Assembly: GCA_009746045.1 (NCBI GenBank)
Contig: RPFO01000934.1
Location: 124,001-188,000 of the forward strand
Source of the DNA: Mesostigma viride
Lineage: Eukaryota > Streptophyta > Mesostigmatophyceae > Mesostigmatales > Mesostigmataceae
Reading direction: 5' to 3'
DNA: 64,000 nucleotides
The notes under the pieces are model-generated. The model ran no database searches, was not told the origin of the DNA, and saw nothing but the letters and a program-made list of their open reading frames with translations. Below are positions 59,650-64,000 of the stretch, in pieces. Position 1 is the stretch's first letter. Each line of letters opens with the position of its first letter. Both the position numbers and the translations under genes were made by a program.

Positions 59650-60690
59650 GTGAGTTCCGGCATGGGGGTAAGAATGTCGCGCTATGGTAAGAGACTCGGA
59701 GTCCTCACCTGCCGGCTGGTCGAAGTGCTTGACGATGACGTTAAAATAATGGCTGCGCTTGGTGATGTCGGCCTACTCGCGGAGGTCGAGCCTTTGTTGC
59801 TTAAGCTGTGCCGCGATGGTGGAGGCGCGGTAGAGGTGGTGTGGTGCTTCAGCATGTCCGCCCAGGTCTGGGTGGGAGGAGCATTGTCGGCTGGGCCAGC
59901 CGCCTGGTGCTGGCTGGGCGGCAATGTCCTTCACCGCCTGGGCGGTGAGCCGCCTGCGGTGTTTTGCAGGCACTCGATGGCGATGGCCTTGTCGTGGAGG
60001 CGCTTGTCGATTTCGAGGAGCTGGGCGGTTCAATGGCGGCAGTGGATGCGGGGGTGGCGGTGGATGTGTGGATGCGAGGATCGAGGGTGGAGGTGGAGGT
60101 GGAGGTGGCGGTGGTGGAAAGGTGAGGGAGCTCAGTACTTAGCCAGTGTGCTGCCCATTGCTGCTACATCTTCAGCGAGGGGAGTCACGTGCTGCTCGAG
60201 GGCCTCCTGAAGGAGGGAGCAGAAGGGGGATGCGGAAATGGAAGGAGCCCAGATCTCGCCATCAGAGCGCGTAAGGAGGGAGCAGAGAATGATGTGCTGG
60301 AGTTGGGGCCGGGGGGGTGCCACTCCGTCACCAAGGTGCGGGGGCACCAGGTGCCGTCCGCCGGGTTGGATGAGGCGGTTGATGCTGTGGAGATGGAGGC
60401 ACAGCTCATAAAGCGAGGCGTAGTCCCCGTAGAAGATGCAGTGCAGGGCAGTGCTCGGGGACATGTTGGTCCAGTCGTGTTCGTCGACACTGAAGGGTTG
60501 GGGCCGAAAGCGCGTCAGAAATCTCGTCGAAAGCGGGGCAGAAATCTCATCAGAAATGCGAGGCATAACCTTATACAGAGACTCTAGTGAACGGTGTGTG
60601 GAAAGCCCTACTTTCAAAGCCTGTCGAAGCATCCATATGCACACCTGCTGGAGAAAAATCTCCTCACTAGCAGATCCAGGCATAATGTCA
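59650..60690 (-). pseudogene. L1-like LINE ORF1 copy, minus strand
   Basis: The longest frame (60683-60132) has HCIFYGDYASLYELCLHLHS, LLTRSDGEIWAPSIS and LLQEALEQHVTPLAEDVAAM. The last part matches VLEEHVTWPLAEQL of the 52.1-kb copy. It continues in another frame with EIDKRLHDKAIAIECLQN and a Ser/Pro-rich end (QTWADMLKHHTTSTAPPP). Frameshifts at about 60120 and 59940. Confidence 0.55.
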
Positions 60691-60769
60691 TCAGTGGGGG
60701 TTGCGGGTGAACCCGGGGTATGCCCTTAAAAACCCTCAGGCTCCTGGAGAGGCCTTTGTATTCTCTCAA

Positions 60770-61063
60770 ACCAGCGCCTCTGTATGAGTTCAATTACTTC
60801 CAAGCCTTTCTGTGGCCACTGGACCATGGGGCAGCCCTACTGCACCCGCTATGCTTTTGCTATGTCAAAGCTTTATTGCACCCACAGGGGATGCCGGATC
60901 GTTTCGATGGGTCCCATTGTGCACCGGGAACCCTGTGGCATTCCTGTGACATGAGGGATGGGGGAGGTCTAGAGCTGCCCCCTGCCCGCTGTGCACACTC
61001 AGGGATTAAAAGCACTCTGGTGCTCCGTGACTCCCCAACGGGAGCACGTGTTTAATTAATTAA
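60770..61063 (+). mobile_element. LINE 3' end with TTAA tail
   Basis: TTATTGCACCCACAGGGGAT, CTCAGGGATTAAAAGCACTC, GGTGCTCCGTGACTCCCCAA, then TTTAATTAATTAAT at 61051-61063. Confidence 0.65.
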
Positions 61064-61229
61064 TGTCAAAAGTATGTCCAAGTAACTGCAAGGGCATGCT
61101 CTCAGATGTGTCCCCGGCTCACTGCTAGTCTTGTGGTGCCTGTCATCCCACACTCAACTATAAGTCCATACACAGAAAGTTCCCCTGGGCTCCTTATGCA
61201 GTCTTATTAGATACCACATAACACTTTCT

Positions 61230-61425
61230 GTCTTCAAGCTAGGATTCACATTGTTGGACTTGATCTCCTCCAGTAGCTTCCCATTATGAGGCACCCTATT
61301 CATCGAATTAAAATGGCCTGCAAGCTGACTTGATCTCTCCCAGCAACTGCCCACCATACAGCGCCCTATTCGTCGAATAGGATGGCGTGCACGCTGTTGG
61401 ACTTGATCTCTCCCAGCAGCTGCCC
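61230..61425. repeat. Three tandem units of the last Kelch exon's 3' edge
   Basis: TTGATCTCTCCCAGCAGCTG...CCCTATTCGTCGAATAG (exon) is followed leftward by CTTGATCTCTCCCAGCAACT...CACCCTATTCATCGAATT and TTGATCTCCTCCAGTAGCTT. Period about 66 bp, increasingly decayed. Confidence 0.85.
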
Positions 61426-61541
61426 CCCCATGATCACTGCTGCATGCTTCCCTTCGGAAGTTTTCACGAGGCTGATGCCGTGGCCGCAGCGCGCCTCCGG
61501 GGCCGTGCCTTCCATCTTGACCTCGTGCCACTGCCAGCTCT
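61366..61541 (-). CDS. Kelch terminal exon
   Basis: 176 nt, acceptor TTTGCAG, ending GACGAATAG. Two decayed copies of its final about 66 bp follow within the 3' UTR. Confidence 0.88.
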
Positions 61542-62886
61542 CTGCAAATAAAATCCCGTGACGAGAGCAAGTAGTAAGGCTACCATGGCAAGCAGAAAGT
61601 ACTTGTTTGCATGCACAGAATCTTACTCATGAGGTAGCATACCAGGTGTTATTCTCATGCCAGTTCCACCTCTCTGCACGTCAACCGTTGTGACGAGAGT
61701 CAGTAGTGAGGCAGGCAGTTAGTACGCGCGAGCTTGCATGCACGGGGGCACTGCACTGTGTAGCATACCGGCGGCCTTGTTCTCGTGCAATCTATCCTCA
61801 GCCAATGCCGACATACGTCACAGTTGCAAGCTAGGGCATCCAACCATGTCCGCGTGTTGGGTGCCTCCCTATCCTCCGTCCACCAGTTTCTACTGCTGGC
61901 GCCGCACATAACCTGCCGGTGCCCACATGCCTTAAGACATGCGACACTGCGCAATTTACACGATCTAACTGATGGATTCATTGCGTTGCCGTATCGCACC
62001 CGTGTGAAGCGGTCAGTGCTATTCTTCGAGCGGACATCAGCGCTCTTCTTCTTCTTCCACTGTGAGTTGATCCCATTGCCTACAGCCTAATGAACACACC
62101 TGTGTCAAGTGGCCACCGGCCTTATGCATCTTGCTATTCGTTGTAGTGCCCGTTAACTGTAATGCCTTCAACCCACCCGTGTCGAGCGCCCACACGTCGT
62201 TGAACACCTTGGCCCGATCGTACGCGTTGGAGTAGTCCCACCCGCCGTAGATGATGACGTGCCGGCCGTCAGGCGCCAGCACCGCACTGTGCCCGGTGCG
62301 TGCGGCCGGGGATGCCTGCGCGCTGGTGAGCGTGGGCGGCTCAAACCAGGTGTACGTGTCTGCGAGCAAGACCACAAACAAACAAAAGTCCCAGTATTCC
62401 ATGATAAGGAGTGAGCGTTGTTAATAAGTGTGGGCGGGTCACAACCCGTGTACCTTTCTGCAAGCAAGACCACCGACATAGATAGCCAAAGCAATATTAT
62501 TATTGTTATTATTATTAATATTATTATTCGAGACAGAATGAGATTTGAATGCAAATGACCGTGGGCGGCTCAAACATGGCCACAGACATGGACATGGCTG
62601 TAAGTGCGCCACAAGCAACTTAAGGATGGCACCGCGAGGATTCCCCTGCCCATAAGGATCCAATCAAGCCTGCCCAAAGATCCAATCAAGCCTGCCAAAA
62701 AGATCCAATCAAGCCTGCCAAAAAGATCCAATCAAGCATGCCAAAAAGTATCCAATCAAGGCTACCCTTTGAATAGCTACGTCATCAAGTTGTTCAACAG
62801 CTGCGAGATTGAGATGGGGGGAGGGGCCGAGGGGGGACCGAGGGAAGGGGCGGGGGGGGAGATGGGGGGGGCAAGGGGGGGGGGGG

Positions 62887-62978
<92 letters not shown>

Positions 62979-63888
62979 GACAGAGAGAGAACATTACTAC
63001 CACACGTACCGTGTCCAGAACAGTCACGTATCTACAATCGTTATTTCTTCCTATCCTACCGTTTTCTTTCACGAACCACATCACTCGCCCAACACGTGCA
63101 TCTATCTAAAACTTCATACTACTTTTTGAGCTATCTGCTCATTTTATAGTTATGTTGCGGCGGGCTCAAAGGGGGCCGACCTGCCGCCTGTAGCGTAGCT
63201 CTACCGTACGTCACCTACACCATGTGAGGTGCTTGTTGTTACATAGGACTAGAGAGAAGGGGACCGGCGTTGCGCCGGTACTAGCGCCTACAGGCACCGT
63301 GCCCGCCCTCAATTGAGGGGGGCGCGGTGCCTTGAGACATGTGCTTTGTTTTTCATTTTCACACCGTACTTAGAGTGGTGTGGTGAGCCTAGGGAGGCCT
63401 TTTTGCAGCTGAATGATTTTGAGGGTGTGGCTAGGCTCAACTGTTAAAGCCTGCACACACTCATTGTAATAAACTTGTTTCTTTGGTAGGAAGGTACTCC
63501 AATGGACCTTAGCTTCTGCACCTATTATATACATTCCTTGCATCCTACCTTCCTATCTATGTATGACATCTGCACCTATTATATACATTCCTTGCATCCT
63601 ACCTTCCTATCTATGTATGACACCCCATCCTATACATTCCTTGCATCCTACCTTCCTATCGATGTATGACACCCCATCCTATACATTCCTTGCATCCTAC
63701 CTTCCTATCGATGTATGACAACCCATCCCATCCCTCACCGGTGTCCAGCACGTGCACCTCCTTGAAGCACTTCTTGCCCCCGTTGCCCCCGAACACGACG
63801 ATCATGTTGCGGACAAGTGTCGCGCTGTGGTACGCGCGCGCCTGCGGGGCCGTGCCACGCACCATCGGCTTGTACCAGTTGTACAAAT
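61366..63888 (-). CDS. Kelch-repeat protein, last three exons (5' part outside the window)
   Basis: The join is 63888-63739, 62359-62177, 61541-61366, all GT-AG. Each exon encodes one Kelch blade. Blade 1: NWYKPMVRGTAPQARAYHSA then IVVFGGNGGKKCFKEVHVLD. Blade 2: TYTWFEPPTLTSAQ, RTGHSAVLAPDGRHVIIYGG, VFNDVWALD. Blade 3: SWQWHEVKMEGTAPEARCGH, GKHAAVIMGG, NSVHAILFDE and TAG (61368-61366). GG, Y/W and the R-x-x-H positions mark the Kelch beta-propeller, usually a protein-binding domain. All internal exon ends are phase 1. The protein ends right after the third visible blade with no further domain, so other domains must lie upstream. Confidence 0.9.
62177..62359 (-). CDS. Kelch exon (blade n-1)
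   Basis: 183 nt, acceptor CTCGCAG, donor ACGG|GTGGGT, again phase 1-1. Joined ends read VLDTDTYTW and ALDTESWQW. Degenerate copies of its acceptor edge lie upstream at about 62400-62590. Confidence 0.9.
62326..62590. repeat. Copies of the blade n-1 acceptor edge
   Basis: GTGGGCGGCTCAAACCAGGT, GTACGTGTCTGCGAGCAAGA (true edge) recur as GTGGGCGGGTCACAACCCGT, GTACCTTTCTGCAAGCAAGA at about 62428-62473, and partly as GTGGGCGGCTCAAACATGG at about 62560. Confidence 0.8.
62510..62995. repeat. Simple repeats in a Kelch intron
   Basis: (TTA)n at 62495-62527; four units of GATCCAATCAAGCCTGCCAA at about 62655-62760; a G-rich run at 62815-62886; then (GA)n at 62893-62992. Confidence 0.9.
63510..63728. 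repeat. About 55-bp tandem repeat beside a Kelch donor
   Basis: Units TATACATTCCTTGCATCCTA, CCTTCCTATCTATGTATGAC, plus ACCCCATCC, four copies, ending 10 bp from the donor at 63738. Confidence 0.92.
63739..63888 (-). CDS. Kelch exon (blade n-2)
   Basis: 150 nt, acceptor ACGGCAG, donor ACCG|GTGAGG. It starts with two bases of a split codon and ends with one, so it is a symmetric phase 1-1 exon of 50 codons. Confidence 0.9.
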
Positions 63889-64000
63889 CTGCCGTGTGGC
63901 AGCATCACAGCAGTTTGGTGCAAAGGCTATCAATAAGCGAAGGGGGGATAGTGAAATAATTGGAGTATCGATGATAATGATGAGAATGATGACAACAATA

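Overview
The window is nuclear DNA from a eukaryote with spliceosomal introns, long repeat-filled introns and a dense mixture of old and young transposons. Nothing bacterial (operons, Shine-Dalgarno sites, CRISPR, IS elements) is visible. The gene types (a NEK-like kinase with a membrane anchor, a Kelch protein with phase 1-1 exons) and the mobile elements (APE-type and L1-like LINEs, hAT, CACTA-like, Tc1/mariner-like, a tRNA-derived SINE) suit a repeat-rich protist or alga. I cannot name the taxon from sequence alone.

Two host genes can be reconstructed at exon level. (1) A ten-exon gene on the minus strand (24922 down to 10180) encodes a predicted 1121-residue receptor-like NEK-family Ser/Thr kinase: signal peptide or anchor, Pro/Thr/Gly-rich ectodomain with three N-glycosylation sequons, transmembrane helix, then a kinase domain whose C-lobe is split by about 560 residues of Ser/Gly/Pro-rich sequence. 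All exons join in phase with GT-AG introns and the coding total is exactly 1122 codons. (2) The last three exons of a minus-strand Kelch-repeat gene lie at 63888-61366, one Kelch blade per exon, with the upstream part beyond the right edge. A third, less certain plus-strand membrane-protein gene has exons at about 26926-27328, 28903-29036 and possibly 29242 onward.

Layout: 1-8.4 kb is transposon debris (Tc1/mariner-like termini, LINE-A fragments on both strands, a 1.67-kb hAT with a LINE-B tail inside). 8.4-10.1 kb is intergenic with a 66-bp repeat. 10.2-24.9 kb is the kinase gene, whose introns hold microsatellites and minisatellites. 24.9-31.4 kb holds the possible membrane gene and an unassigned ORF. 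31.5-39.1 kb is a decayed LINE-A copy with a SINE, an internal duplication and a C-rich insert. 39.1-41.3 kb is unassigned or LINE debris. 41337-51500 is a 10.16-kb hAT-like element with a perfect 8-bp target duplication; inside it is a CACTA-like element carrying a 5-kb satellite with higher-order structure. 52906-58953 is a second, 6.05-kb hAT-like element, also with a perfect 8-bp target duplication. Both large hATs sit in L1-like LINE ORF1 sequence. 59-61 kb is more LINE debris, and 61.2-64 kb is the Kelch gene.

The most striking pattern is that introns next to exons contain tandem copies of the exon edge, splice site included. It occurs at seven or more junctions in the three genes, with up to about 26 extra copies of one 5' splice site. 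Most kinase acceptors also read CAG|GT, so both intron ends carry AG|GT. This fits intron creation or growth by tandem duplication of AGGT-containing exon edges. In one case a duplicated donor lies in frame and could add a second copy of the kinase activation-loop end.
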